DNA from: Rhipicephalus microplus
Taxonomy: Eukaryota; Arthropoda; Arachnida; Ixodida; Ixodidae
Length of the DNA stretch: 64,000 nucleotides
Reading direction: 5' to 3'
Assembly (NCBI RefSeq): GCF_043290135.1
Contig: NC_134707.1
Span: 76,960,987 to 77,024,986, forward strand
Shown piece by piece: positions 21,756-32,829 of this stretch; position 1 is the stretch's first letter; each line of letters starts with the position of its first letter. Below the pieces are notes generated by a model. That model worked only from the letters and a program-made list of their open reading frames with translations, made no database searches and was not told the DNA's origin. The position numbers and the translations under genes were made by a program.

Positions 21756-24611
21756 GGACACCCATGCGTTGGCGTGCCGTCTCGGCGCGAGTCCAGAGAA
21801 GTGTGACAGAAATAGGGTTCCATGCGTGAAACAGGGACAATGTCAACAAGTGACGAACTTGGTGACGTATTGGAGTGCAATGGCGCTATCTCGTAGTTTA
21901 CGTCGCTAACTTGATGTAAGACTAGGTAGGGTCCTGCGTGTCGGGACAAAAGTTTTTCGGAGAGACCTACACGACAACACGGTGACAAAAGGAGCACGCG
22001 GTCACCGGGGGCAAACGTTATATCACGATGCGGGTGGTCGTTGCGGGCTTTTTGCATATCCAGTGACCTGGTAAGATGAGACTGGGAAACTTAACGAGCC
22101 ATGTGAGCCCGATCAATGGCATCGCGAGCGTACTCAGAAGCAGATGGCACGAGAGGCAAGGTGGTTTCAAATGGCAATATGGGGCCGCGAAAATACAAAA
22201 GAGAAAAAGGTGAGAATCCCATGGTGTCATGTCGAGAGGAATTCTATACAAAAGTCACATAGGCCAACGTGGTTTTCCAGTCTTGGTGATCTTCGGAGAC
22301 GTACATCGAAAGCATCTTTATGAGCAAGCGGTTGAGACGTTCAGTTAGGGCATTAGTTTGTGGGTGGTAGGCGGCAGATAGCTGATGTGCTGTGGCACAC
22401 GATTGAAGAAGGTCGTCGACCACTTTGGACAAGAAAGAGCGGCCTCGGTCCGTAAGCAGCTGTCGAGGTGCACCGTGGTGTAAGATAACGTCATGAAGAA
22501 GAAAAACTGGCACGTCAATGGCGCAACTAGTTGGCATGACCATTGTCATCGCGTAACGGGTCGCATGATCTGTGGCGACGGCGATCCACTTATTTCCGAG
22601 TGTTGTCGTTGGAAAAGGGCAAAGAAGGCCCATTTTCTAGCGATTAAATGGTTCAGAGGGGACTTAAATTGGGTGGAGAAATCCCGCTGGCAGCAGCGAA
22701 GGTCTTTTCGGGTGCTGGCAGAGGTCGCAAGAGGCGACATATCGATGCACGCTACGGTAGAGTCCAGGCCAGAAGAACCGACGTCGCACATGGTCGTATA
22801 TCAGTGAAACACCTAGGTGTCCCACTGTTGGTGCATCGTGAAGGCGTTGAAGCATGGCAGGCCATAGACGACGAGGGATGACAAGTAGAAGCTCACAATC
22901 TTCAGTGCTGACGTTGCGGTGGTAGAAGATGCTGTCATGCAGCACCAACATGCGGGATTCAGCGTCATGTTTGTCAGACTGGATGGAATCGATGATGGTG
23001 CGCACTGAGTCCCCCCATCGTTGTTCTGTGCACATATCGCTGATGCCAGTAAACGCCATTACGCTGTTCTCCAGGTAAGGCACAACAGACTCCGGAGGAT
23101 CCAACAGATGACGAGAATGACAGTCAGCGTCCTTGTGCAAACGGCCAGACTTTTAGCTGACGCTGAACGAAAATTCCTGGGGCCTCAGAGCCCAGCGACC
23201 CAGACGTTCAGTCGGCTTCCTCTGAGAAGTCAGCCAGCAGAGGGTGTGGTGGCCCGCAACAACGGAGAATAAGTATGGCTGGAACTTATCGATGGCCCAA
23301 ACTAAAACTTAACCCTCTCTCGGTGATGGAATATTTCCTATCAGGGGGGGGAAAGCAGGCGAAGGGCGTAACCTATCACGCAATGTCTGCCGCGGTGCCA
23401 CGGTGCGAGAACTGCGCCGATACCATGGCCACTGGCGTCGGTGCAAAATTTTGTGGCAGCAGAAAGATTAAATCGGACAAGTATGGGTGGTGTAGTTCAG
23501 TAGCCAATGAGAGCGGTGAACGCTTGAGCCTGCTCAGGGCCCCACGAGAATGTGGTAACATTCTTCAGCAAATAATTGCGTGGCTTGGCAACGTAGACGA
23601 ACACGAATTTACGAACATAAGCCAATGAAGCTCCGGACGTAAGATGTAGAACGGGGCACCAGAAAGTTATGGACGGCGCGGATGTTTTCGGGATCTGGTT
23701 GTACGCCATAGGCATTTACATGACGGCCCAGAACGGCAATCTGACGGCGGCCAAATAGACATTTCTCGGAATTGAGTTGTAGCCTAGCGGTTATGAAGAC
23801 TTCGCGAATTGCAGTGAGATGGGTCAGGTGGCTATCGAAAGCAGATGAAAAGGCTATCACATCTTTAGGTGACAGAGACAGGTAGAGCACTTACACCCAC
23901 GCAAGAGGGAGTCCATCATCCGTTTGAATGTGGCAGTGGCGTTACATAGTTCAAAGGGTATGACCTTAAAGTGGTATAAACCATCCGGTGTAATGAAGGC
24001 CGTCTCCCGCGGTTCATTTCATTGACAGGAATCTGCCATTAGCCGGACCAAAGATCAATAGACGAGAAGTATGTAGTGCCATGCAGGCAGTCTCACGCGT
24101 CATCGATACATGGTATCGGGTATACGTCTTTTCGCGTGATCTTGTCGAGCTGGCGACAGTCAATGCAGAAGCGCCAGGTTCTGTTCGTTTTTTTAACAAG
24201 GACGACAGGGAAGGCCCAAGGTCTACTTCATCGTTTCATGTCACCTTTGTTCAGCATTTTGTCAACATCCGTTTGGATAACTCTGCGCTCGGTGTGGGAG
24301 ACGCGATAGGGGCGTCGCGAATAAGCCTGGCGTCAACAATGTGTATACTGTGCGGAAAGGTAGATGTTTGCCTTAAAGCTCTGTCGTCAAAATCAAAAAT
24401 GTCGGTATATGACGTGAGAAGGCGATGGATGTCGTTGGCTTGCGCAGGATTGAGGTCGAGTGCAATCATCTTCGAGAAACGATCCAGCCGAGAACAGGTG
24501 CTGTTAGCTACAGGAGACTGAAGTAAATCAATCTCGGTTGTCAGAGCCGCTATTTCAAACTTGTCAGCATTAGATACGCTGGCCAAGAACGTGCCACGTG
24601 GAAGCACTTGA

Positions 24612-24806
24612 GGGGGTCGCGGGTTCGAATCCCGGCTGCGGCGGCTGCATTTCCGATAAAGGCGGAAATGTTGTAGGCCCGTGTGCTCAGATTTGGGTGC
24701 ACGTTAAAGAGCCCCAGGTGGTCGAAATTTCCGGAGCCCTCCACTGCGGCGTCTCTCATAATCATATGGTGGTTTTGAAACGTTAAACCTCACATATCAA
24801 CCAATC
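24612..24806 (+). mobile_element. Ruka-like SINE inside G5 pol, with target duplication
   Basis: Begins within the tRNA-like region (GGGTTCGAATCCCGGCTGCGG is the B box), so the A box is missing, and ends CACATATCAACCAATC. A perfect 11-bp duplication GAAGCACTTGA flanks it (24601-24611 and 24807-24817), typical of LINE-driven insertion. It inserted after G5, giving a relative age. Confidence 0.93.
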
Positions 24807-25299
24807 GAAGCACTTGAAGATGGAAGCTGAAATTCAGAAGTGTGAGAGAGGTACAGTTATTACTGACGGTCACAAGCGTATAAATAATGGTGATATTGCG
24901 GCTTGAAAGAACGTCGGCGACAGGGAGAAGGACATATTCACCATCGGGAACCTGTTCTGTGCGGTCAAAACGACGTAGGTGGCTGCCTGAGGTGACAGCC
25001 ACACACCCTGATGAGAGCACAGACGCGGCTGGCCAGTGTGGGGTGCGACTATCTGAGGCACCTCTAGCTGAAGGACGCCGGTAGCAATATCGATAAGAGC
25101 AGAATAATTCCACAAGTTCAGGCCTGGGATGACCACATAAGGGCAGTGGTCAATCACGGCTAATATGACAGATGTAGTGTAGTCCTTTATACTTACGTGG
25201 GCAGTGCACAGACCGAGAACCATCGGCGTGCTGCCATCGACAACACGGAGCATTTGTGCAGCCGCTGGATTCAGAACTTTCTTTAAACGTGTGCATAGG

Positions 25300-25430
25300 C
25301 TTGAACTCATGACCGAAATGCTAGCGCCGGTGTTGACAAGTGCTTGTAGAGGTACGCCGTCTACTTCAACGTCTATACCACTTCGTCTGGTAGGAACGAA
25401 GAGAGGATCAGCTGCGGAAGTCGTCAATGC
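25300..25430 (-). repeat. Duplicated protease-start segment, copy 1
   Basis: This stretch of the G5 protease start is repeated in the same orientation at 25955-26085 (shared GACGAAATGCT.GCGCCGGTGTT type sequence and GGTAGGAACGAAGAGAG). Copy 1 is the one in the expected place. Confidence 0.75.
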
Positions 25431-25460
25431 AGCACCACCTGCGGGGGGCTGCATTTCTCA

Positions 25461-25467
25461 GTTTTCC
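25461..25467 (-). promoter_or_regulatory. G5 frameshift heptamer
   Basis: Reverse complement GGAAAAC directly followed by TGA at 25458-25460. Confidence 0.6.
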
Positions 25468-25954
25468 GAGACGATGCGGCGGGAAGCCACGGGGGACGAC
25501 AAGCGCCGTGGATGCGGCAAACGGGATGTTGGGCGACGTGTTTGCGGTGAACGAGAGTGGTGCCCGCGTGGTGAAGGCGAGTGGCTGTACCCAGTGTTCC
25601 GAGACGGCATTGGACTCTTGGGCAGGAGAAGTGCGGGTGGTGCCGTCGAAACGGCTCATATTGGTCGTAGCACGAGGTGCCGAGGACAAAGTGTTGCGGC
25701 AGTAACGAGCAATATGTCCAACGTGGTGGTAGTCGAAACATATAGGGCGGTCATCGGCAGTTCGCCACTCAGCTGGGTCGGAAGTACGTGGAGAAAACCG
25801 TCGGTCGGAGGAGCGCATCGTGAAAGAGCGTTCGCTGACACTGGGCGCGGTGACATGGCACTCGAAATGCACTCCGATGTTTTCACGCTCCTGGTGCACG
25901 ATGGCTTTAACAATAGGAACAGTAACAGGAGTGGCATCGGTAATTCGCTTCTAC

Positions 25955-26085
25955 TCATGACTGAAATGCTTGCGCCGGTGTTCACAAGTGCTTGTTGAAG
26001 TACGCCGTCTACTACAACGTCTATTACACTTAATCTGGTAGGAACGAAGAGAGAGTTTGCTGGGGAAGTCGTCAATGCACTTTGT
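25955..26085 (-). repeat. Duplicated protease-start segment, copy 2, within gag
   Basis: A second copy of the protease start lies upstream (in element sense) of the gag zinc knuckle, where it does not belong. Both copies encode NTG instead of DTG (Asn codons at 25332-25334 and 25980-25982). This implies an internal duplication or recombination between related elements after the mutation. Confidence 0.72.
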
Positions 26086-26595
26086 GTAAACAAATATTTG
26101 CTTTCATATGCCCTCCCTGCTATAATCTCTAATGATATTGGCAGTGTTGTTAAACAAACAAACAAATAAATAAATAAATAGAAATATGGAACGCAGAGGA
26201 CACTATAGCTTCCAGTTCGCGACTAACAATGCGCGTGAGGCCTCCCGGTGCCTCCCGGTTGCAGCGGTGTTTGGAAGTCGGGCGATTGTTTCCAGAATGC
26301 GGCGAATTTTCACCTGCTCGAACTGACGACACTTGATGATTCCGTCCACGGTAGAACAGCCCTTGCATATCAGGAGATTGAACGCGTCGTCGGCAACCCT
26401 TTTCAGGACATGCCCGACCTTGTCACCTTCTGTCATGTCACTTTCGGCCTTTCGGCAGAGGGCCAGCACGTCTTGAATGTATGCGAGGTATAATGATTCT
26501 GTGGTGGAATGGGCGTGGCAGGCTAATTTCTTTTTGGCGGCGATTTTACGACTGGCGGTTTCGCCAAACACCTCTTGCCTCTTTTCTTTGCATTG

Positions 26596-26842
26596 GTTGA
26601 TTGATTGATTGATTTGTGGGGTTTAACGTCCCAAAACCACAATATGATTATGAGAGACGCCGTAGTGGAGGGATTCGGAAATTTCAACAACCTGGGGTTC
26701 TTTACGTGCACCCAAATCTGAGCGCACGGGCCTACAACATTTCCACTTTCCATCGGAAATGCAGCCACCGCAGCCGGGATTCGATCCCGCGACCTGCGGG
26801 TCAGCAGCCGAGTAACTTAGCCACTAGATCACCGCTGAGGGG
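26596..26842 (-). mobile_element. Ruka-like SINE, full length, inside G5 gag
   Basis: About 247 bp on the minus strand. It includes the tRNA-like head (A-box region TGGCTAAGTTACTCGGCTGC and B box GGGATCGAATCC in element sense), the body, and a (TTGA)n tail in plus sense at 26596-26613. Imperfect duplications of about 10 bp flank it (CTTTGCATTG / CTCTGCGTTAG). It interrupts the gag frame. Confidence 0.92.
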
Positions 26843-27190
26843 CTCTGCGTTAGTTGCAGCTTGTGCGTTCTCCTTCGTTGTTTTCATACCACACCTTGGC
26901 CGTTCCTCTCAAGTGAAACAGCACATTAGTCAAGTGAAGTGAGGGATCCCATCCGTTTGGTGCACTCACTGATTAGAACATGGCCAACCAATTGTCAACG
27001 TCGACGCCATCAGCCCCGCAGAATGTATTGGGATCCTTAAAGGTGTAAAAACGTATGGTAGCGACGCCGTGTTCGTTGGAGACGCTGACGTTGACGCGGA
27101 GGGCTCAGCATTGGCCATGGCTGGAAAACCGATGCAACATCTGCAGCGGAGCTTCGTTGCCTGGTGGTTACCCAGCACCTCTCACCAATA

Positions 27191-27331
27191 TGTTACGGGG
27201 TTGGTGACTTCTGTACAAGATGTATTCACAGAGAAAAAAGCACAGGCAAAGGTCACAATGGCTGATTGGCACACTCGCGCACCTATCAGCTGCTTGTGCC
27301 CCTCCTCTCATCTCATGGCGCCATGTAGCTC
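27191..27331 (-). repeat. G5 5' LTR
   Basis: Begins (plus sense) TGTTACGGGGTTGGTGAC and matches 21615-21755. The right boundary is approximate, as the last 15 bases no longer match. Confidence 0.75.
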
Positions 27332-28011
27332 TCGCCGATCAGTGGTTCGTTCTGGGACTCCTTCGACCATGTCTCCCATCCTTCCTATGTCTCCTCCACT
27401 GTTTCTTCGCTTGTTTGCCGTGAGTGCCCCGTTTTACGTATTTTTTTTTCTGTCTCTACTGCTCTTTTTATTCTTTCACTCAATCACCTACAAACCGTTT
27501 AGTCATGTTGCCTACAAGGCAGACAGGAATCAGCTAAGTTTTTTCCCTTCAAGACTCGCTAATTCAAGAACCTGCCTAATTTAGGACCTGCGCGTCTAAC
27601 TCACCCATTTCACTCAGTTCATTAGATTTTGGCCATTCCTGGCGATTTCCGTGTCAGTGTAGCCTACCTACTTAAGCATTTCTGCTTGGCTCATGAAACT
27701 TTCTATTATCGTATGCGTGCACGTTCACTGGAGCGTGACTTGCAGAGCAGCATAAATCATACCGGACTTGATTATTTTCGAACGGCCCGATGTAAACATC
27801 CTGATACCCTTTACGGATCGCTGCTTACAATATTCTCTTCTATTCCATGTCTTGTGACAACAGATAAACGACTGGGCATTTTACTTGGTTTAGCGGTTTT
27901 ATGGAAGTAACGCTCCACAAGGAAGAAAGGGCATGCCAACGTTTGAAAAATCATTGTGACTGTATACTTCACAAGTATTAAAACTACTAATGAAAATACG
28001 TGTACTTATAT
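27332..28011. other. No recognisable gene
   Basis: Pyrimidine-rich and AT-rich sequence. Short open frames only, none with family motifs. Confidence 0.4.
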
Positions 28012-28119
28012 TCACGTAGGTAAGACGTCTTCCACTTCACATGAAACCTCAGTCTCGGCGTTGACTTGAGCAAATAGCGATGCTGCTACAGAGATCAGAA
28101 TGCCTTGTAACGCACACAC
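28012..28119 (-). pseudogene. Decayed signal-peptide-like exon, copy 1
   Basis: The minus strand reads a hydrophobic leader (CALQGILISVAASLFAQVNAE) that lines up residue by residue with the open exon at 47736-47846. The start codon is GTG here where the other copy has ATG, and the frame ends in TGA at 28012. The similarity continues beyond the exon into what would be its leader side (to about 28400). The host gene is unknown. Confidence 0.5.
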
Positions 28120-29593
28120 CTTAGCAAAGTAGTGCCTTGTGCTCAAACTATCAGCGCAGAGTGATGAAGCTTATGTTGATGGAGTTCTTGGTTACACAAA
28201 ACAAAGTAAAGTCCCTTTAAATCAAAGCTAAGTTTAAGTAACTTTTTTCTTGTTATATTGATTCATGTTCTGCTGCTCAGTGAAATATATACGACGGAAA
28301 CATTCTCTTCATGTGGGCGATTACTTGAAAGTAACATTTACAGCTTTTTTTAACCTCAATATACGCCAAACGAATACATTCTATGTCTCGCAAGGCACTT
28401 CATTGCGAAACAGCCTCGACATGTCAAGTTGGTAAAGTGCGCTGTTCGTTGTTGACGCAGTGGACCTCTCCCAGATCAGACGCGTAGCTGGACTATAGTG
28501 ATGTCCGAAGTCGAAACTGATGCTCGCGGTATCGAAGGTCGTCGTACCACGCTGACAAACTATTTATAAAAAGTTAAAACAAAGCAGGTTTAAAAAAATA
28601 CTGTTGTGGCAGAAATGATGCTGTAAAAATATAAAGCTCTGCCGTTTCACTACAGCTTTGATTATATGAGAGATATAGCAAAAATCAGCGTTTGTTCTAC
28701 TTTCTATACAAGTGCATTGTATAACTTTTTTGAAACACACTATTAAATCGGCGTCCTCATCTTACTGGTTATCCTAAAAACACTGAAAACAGATTGAAAT
28801 CTATTTAAAGGTGGACCACTCTAAACGATTCTCTTCATCAAGTCACCACTTCACCAATACCCATGCCGAGAAATTACTTGAGTCTAGACGCGAGAATAAA
28901 GGTAAATTAATGCGTTGTGATAACGTTGACAAGCTTGTTTCTTTAAAGTTTCGTTGTATTGTTGTCTAAGCGCCTGCGCCTCTTGTGCGCTTTCGTACAA
29001 TACACTTACTGACGTTTATTCGTAAGTTGTAAGGTATTCATGGGGTCCCTGTGCGAATACATTTTGGACGTGAAGTATCTTATGGTGGAGCTCAATCTGG
29101 TGTGCGGTGTGACCACCCCTACTGCGCATGCGCGTCCCTTCCCCTCTCTTTTATCTCCTGCCCTCCCCTTCTCTCTCTTTGAGGCATCCCTCTTCACGGC
29201 ATTTACACCCTCATTGCGCATGCACGCCCCCCCCCCCTCAAAACTCATCAGCTTCTCGGCAACTGAAGGAGTGAGAAAATCTAAATAAAAAAAATAAAAC
29301 CGTCTGGTCCTAGTGAAGTTCGAACCCGGGCAATGCCACCTAGGAAAAAATTCAGGCATGCTCACGACTGTGGGCATGGCCTCTGACGTCACCCAGTTTT
29401 GATCCGTGCATTCCGCAGAGTAAACGTGTACATACATGCTCCCTGACGAAGCGTGTCGTGGTTTTCAAGAGTTTTTTTTTTTGCGAGTTCATGAAGATGA
29501 CCGTGTTTTTTTACGCATGTGACGTGCTGCAAGGTGATATGATGTGCCTCGTTCACTGAATGTTCGCGTAGTGTACAGCTGCAGTAGGTCCCA
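28120..29593. other. No recognisable gene; homologous block and low-complexity sequence
   Basis: Positions 28120-28400 align loosely with 47847-48135 (for example TTTAGCAAAGTAGTGC and TTTGCTGCTCAGTGAA). The rest is AT-rich. There is a pyrimidine-rich stretch with GCGCATGC motifs at 29110-29240 and an A-rich run at 29283-29300. No supported ORF. Confidence 0.45.
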
Positions 29594-29723
29594 ATGGGGA
29601 AGTGCTGCGGACCCAACTGTCGCTGGTATTGACAATTTACCGGACTTCGAAGTGTTCGCACCCTCCAAAGACAACCAAAAAGCGATAAGAAAGCTTGCCG
29701 TTCATTGGTATAAAATTGAATGA
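29594..29723 (+). pseudogene. THAP zinc-finger domain remnant
   Basis: ATG at 29594 reads MGKCCGPNCR, the usual start of a THAP domain (the first two zinc cysteines, C-x4-C). After a one-frame shift it continues DNLPDFEVFAPSKDNQKA and ends in TGA at 29721. THAP domains bind DNA at the N-terminus of P-element transposases and host THAP proteins. The later C and H ligands are not seen. It is most simply the first exon of a dead P-element relative; the transposase at 61608-63990 is a separate locus. Confidence 0.6.
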
Positions 29724-30567
29724 GAGAGAACTTTGATTTGATTCAAAGGTGGCCGAGACCATATGGGACCGGAAGCCCCGCTGACGTTATGTGTTCTCTG
29801 CGCGAATCAAAGGTATGCTATTGATTTTTTAAGAGCACCACCTTTATTGTGTTTGTTTCTTTCTGTGAAACGCTGTCGTTTGCGAATTTGACATGTTAGC
29901 GTAAGCTTTGACGTTATACACATTTAGCTGAGCGTTGCTCACTCTCGCGATAACGTAGGGTTCAAATACTGTGCTAGGAACTGCATACTTTTCACGCTTT
30001 CACGAGCGTGTTTGCCGATACGCGGTGGCTGCAAAGCGATGGCGAATAGAAGGAGGCGCATATTCATGACCTATTTGACTGGCGTTTTTACGGCAAACAA
30101 CAAGCAATTTATGAAAAGGACAGCATGCCAGAAAAAAAAGCAGCATGTCATTTTAAAACACCCTTTTCAAAACACGAACCCGAGATGAGCAAGCACGCTA
30201 GAGCTTGTTCCTGGTTTGATGGTTTAGAGTGCTTGGTCATGTTAGCATTGTGTTTTCGAAGGAGGGACTTTTTATCACACGCTGTGGTTTTCTTACAAGC
30301 TGTCGTTTTCAGAAATTCTTTGTTTACACTGATAAACGTCAGTTAGGAGCGAGCGCTCGTCTTACCTTGTCTCGTTGTCCCATGTTTTCACTTGCGCTGT
30401 TCTCACGCCATGGACTAATCGATACCAAGACGAGAAACGCCATCTCACTACTTGTACTCGAGATGCCGAAACGGAGCTGCTGCGTTTGCCGGCGTAGAGT
30501 TCGCCAGGAGCGTCAGCTCGTCGCTAGCGCGAGCCCTCGCATGAGGGCGTGAGAAGCAAAGCGCGAT
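29724..30567. other. No recognisable gene
   Basis: Mixed-composition sequence with short open frames on the plus strand only. None shows a domain I recognise. Confidence 0.4.
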
Positions 30568-30979
30568 TAGAGTTACCGTGTATGCTACCTTTAGGTAGCA
30601 GAATCGCGCATAGGTCCACCATTTTGCCCACTCAGACGTTCATGTCATGCAGGAAAGCCACTCCTTCTGTCAGCAACATTCGCGCTTACACGGCCGACTT
30701 CATGGCAGCATCTCAGCGTGCGCCCAAGAAACGCCACACGAGCCCAGAGCGCGTCCGCTCGCTCTGTTGCCATGCGGTATTGATTCGACGAACATTAAAA
30801 AGAAGATAAGTGATTTGGTGAGCCGGGAACGCGTAGCAACGCATCGCCGTAACGTTGACTTTCCCTAAAGTTGACGCTTTTTGCGCACGTGAACGCGCTG
30901 GGCAAGTGGCGGCGCGAGCGACGAGTTTCATCAATGGCACAGCTATGCTACCTAAAGGTAGCATATAGAGTAACTCAAG
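30568..30979. mobile_element. 412-bp non-autonomous DNA element with inverted ends
   Basis: The ends are inverted: left AGAGTTACCGTGTATGCTACC, right (reverse complement) TGAGTTACTCTATATGCTACC, and both continue into the palindrome GCTACCTTTAGGTAGC (30584-30599 and 30947-30962). GCGCGAT occurs just outside both ends (30561-30567 and 30980-30986), a 7-bp, possibly 8-bp, target duplication. There is no transposase. The duplication length would suit a hAT or P relative, but the superfamily is not settled. Confidence 0.7.
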
Positions 30980-30986
30980 GCGCGAT

Positions 30987-31226
30987 GGCTGATAAAATGA
31001 TGATGAAGATGATGATCTATGGTGACGCTACAGTGAAATGACAAACCTAAGCGGCTCCTTTTGTGGGTGGGTTCATATTTCATCCATCACTAGTAGATAA
31101 AAAAAACAGCTAGCAATGTGAATTGAACGCTGAACTCGACTCACAATAAAGCCCTTGTACACCAAAGAAGCACTCAACTTAACGGTGGCAGGAATGCTTT
31201 ACTCAGTTCCATATATAGTTTTTAAA
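30987..31226. other. No recognisable feature
   Basis: Short AT-rich gap with a GATGATGAA run near 31000. No ORF supported. Confidence 0.4.
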
Positions 31227-31626
<400 letters not shown>

Positions 31627-31728
31627 GAGTGGTGGAGGTGCTGGGTATAGGAACCAACGACGGGACCGCTACCCCTCGGATTTCGCCGGAGTCGTCGCCT
31701 CGCCGGCCTGCCTCCTTCTTTGGCCATC

Positions 31729-32829
31729 ATGCCTGACGAAACAGAAGCTCGGGAACCAGTCCCCAGCAGTTCTTGGCCGTATCACAGAGAGCCACGAACC
31801 TTCTCCGGGAGGGCCAATGACAACATGGGAACGCTTTGTTGAAGAAATCAAGAAGTGTTTCGGCAACTCAGCTGCAAAAAGAAGCTTGCCGAGCAGAGTC
31901 TTGCACAGAGGGCCCAGCTATCCGGTGAGACCTGCACCGTGTATACTGAAGAGATTTTGAGGCTGTGTAGGGAAGTCGATTCCAGCATGTCGGAAGAGGA
32001 CAAGGTGGGGCATTTGCTGAAGGGAATTGCAGAAGATGTTTACAACTTCCTTATTAGCAGGGAAAGCCTGACTTCAGTGTCTGACGTTGTACGGCACTGC
32101 CGCACGTTTGAAACCCTGAAGCAGCGCAGAATAGCGCCTAAGTTTGGTCGTCTGGCAAATGTCACCTCAGTAGCCAGCATAGAAGCGGCCTCAACTGGTG
32201 ACCTTTCGGCAACCATCCGCCAAATTGTTCGGGAAGAGTTACTCAGACATGGCGAAATGACACGTGAACGGGCAGCTGCCACGTCTCCATCCTATTTCCC
32301 GCAGGACACCACTGCCCCACAGCTTACAGTTTATGAACATCCATCCGTCAACGCAACGGAGGTTGCAGGGCCTCGGCGTATTCAGCAGTCAAGTCCGGTT
32401 TTTTACGAGCGATCACAGTACCCTCAACGTTTCCGTTCCGTACGCCCATACCACCCACCGACAACTGATTTCATTGAATCTCGGGCTTACGCGAACGCTC
32501 GCAGACGTGAACACTTCGAAGAACGGCGACGACCTCGTCCTGCGCCTGTGTGCTACAACTGTGGTCTGACTGGTCACATATCGAGGTATTGCGATCGTTC
32601 GCGCATACCACGCTATGATCAGTGGACAAGCTTGACCGATAAACCTGCTGTCCCACCTTTTCAAGGACACTGGCCCACCGACTCAAGACCCGGCAGCAGC
32701 TTCTGGCACGGACACTGGCGCAACAACTCCCCTGCCTCTGATCGAAGTGTGACGCCACCTCCTGCGCCTCGATCCCACCGGTCTCCATCGCCACGGCGCC
32801 GCCCATCGTCACCACATCAGGAAAACTAA
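31729..32829 (+). pseudogene. gag: G6 Gag with an internal deletion
   Basis: ATG at 31729 (MPDETEARE) reads to FSGRAND and stops at TGA near 31840. Most of the W-rich N-terminal Gag region between FSG and TTWERFVEE is missing. A second frame carries TTWERFVEEIKKCFG, then a further shift restores the main frame (from about 31870), which is open through a CCHC knuckle (CYNCGLTGHISRYC) and an SR-rich tail (RSHRSPSPRRRPSSP) to HQEN-stop at 32829. Confidence 0.88.
32820..32826 (+). promoter_or_regulatory. G6 frameshift heptamer
   Basis: GGAAAAC directly followed by TAA. The -1 frame is open into the protease. Confidence 0.72.

Larger units (their letters stand above)
21780..25467 (-). pseudogene. 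pol: G5 Pol, multiply broken
   Basis: Integrase C-terminus with GPY/F region near 21940-21990 (RHAGPYLVLHQ), DDE core in 22633-22244 (LTDRGRSFL, NALTERL), zinc region in 22790-22680, RNase H and reverse transcriptase scraps in 24300-23497, and protease in 25454-24870. The protease active site reads LVNTGASISVM, with Asn for the catalytic Asp. Many frameshifts and a SINE (24612-24806) split it. It is inactive. Confidence 0.87.
25458..27118 (-). pseudogene. gag: G5 Gag, broken, SINE-interrupted
   Basis: Starts MANAEPS at 27118. The DPNTFCGADGVDVDNWL segment is intact, then a TAA and a frameshift follow. A SINE at 26596-26842 splits it. The rest (VFGETASRK..., 26571-26203) leads to a CCHC-type knuckle CFDYHHVGHIARYC near 25765. 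It ends GGAAAAC TGA (25458-25467). Confidence 0.83.
21615..27331 (-). mobile_element. G5: decayed Ty3/gypsy element with two SINEs inside
   Basis: A minus-strand element. LTR copies are at 21615-21755 (TGTCGCGGGG..CCGTAACA in plus sense) and from 27191 to about 27331; the outer end of the second has drifted. The primer site (minus TGGTGAGAGGTGCTGGG, 27171-27187) and gag, protease, reverse transcriptase, RNase H and integrase remnants are all present in order. It is interrupted by SINEs at 24612-24806 and 26596-26842, and by a duplicated protease segment. ATAT precedes the left LTR. Confidence 0.88.

Noticed and set aside
24612..24660. tRNA-like B boxes (GGTTCGAATCC) as tRNA genes
   Set aside because: They are the heads of SINEs, followed by the SINE body and flanked by target duplications; no complete cloverleaf with a discriminator end is seen.
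29310..29335. GTTCGAACCCGGGC as part of a tRNA gene
   Set aside because: Only a B-box-like match is present, with no A box at the right distance and no acceptor stem.
30549..30868. Small ORFs inside the inverted-repeat element at 30568-30979
   Set aside because: No domain and no similarity to transposases; the element looks non-coding.
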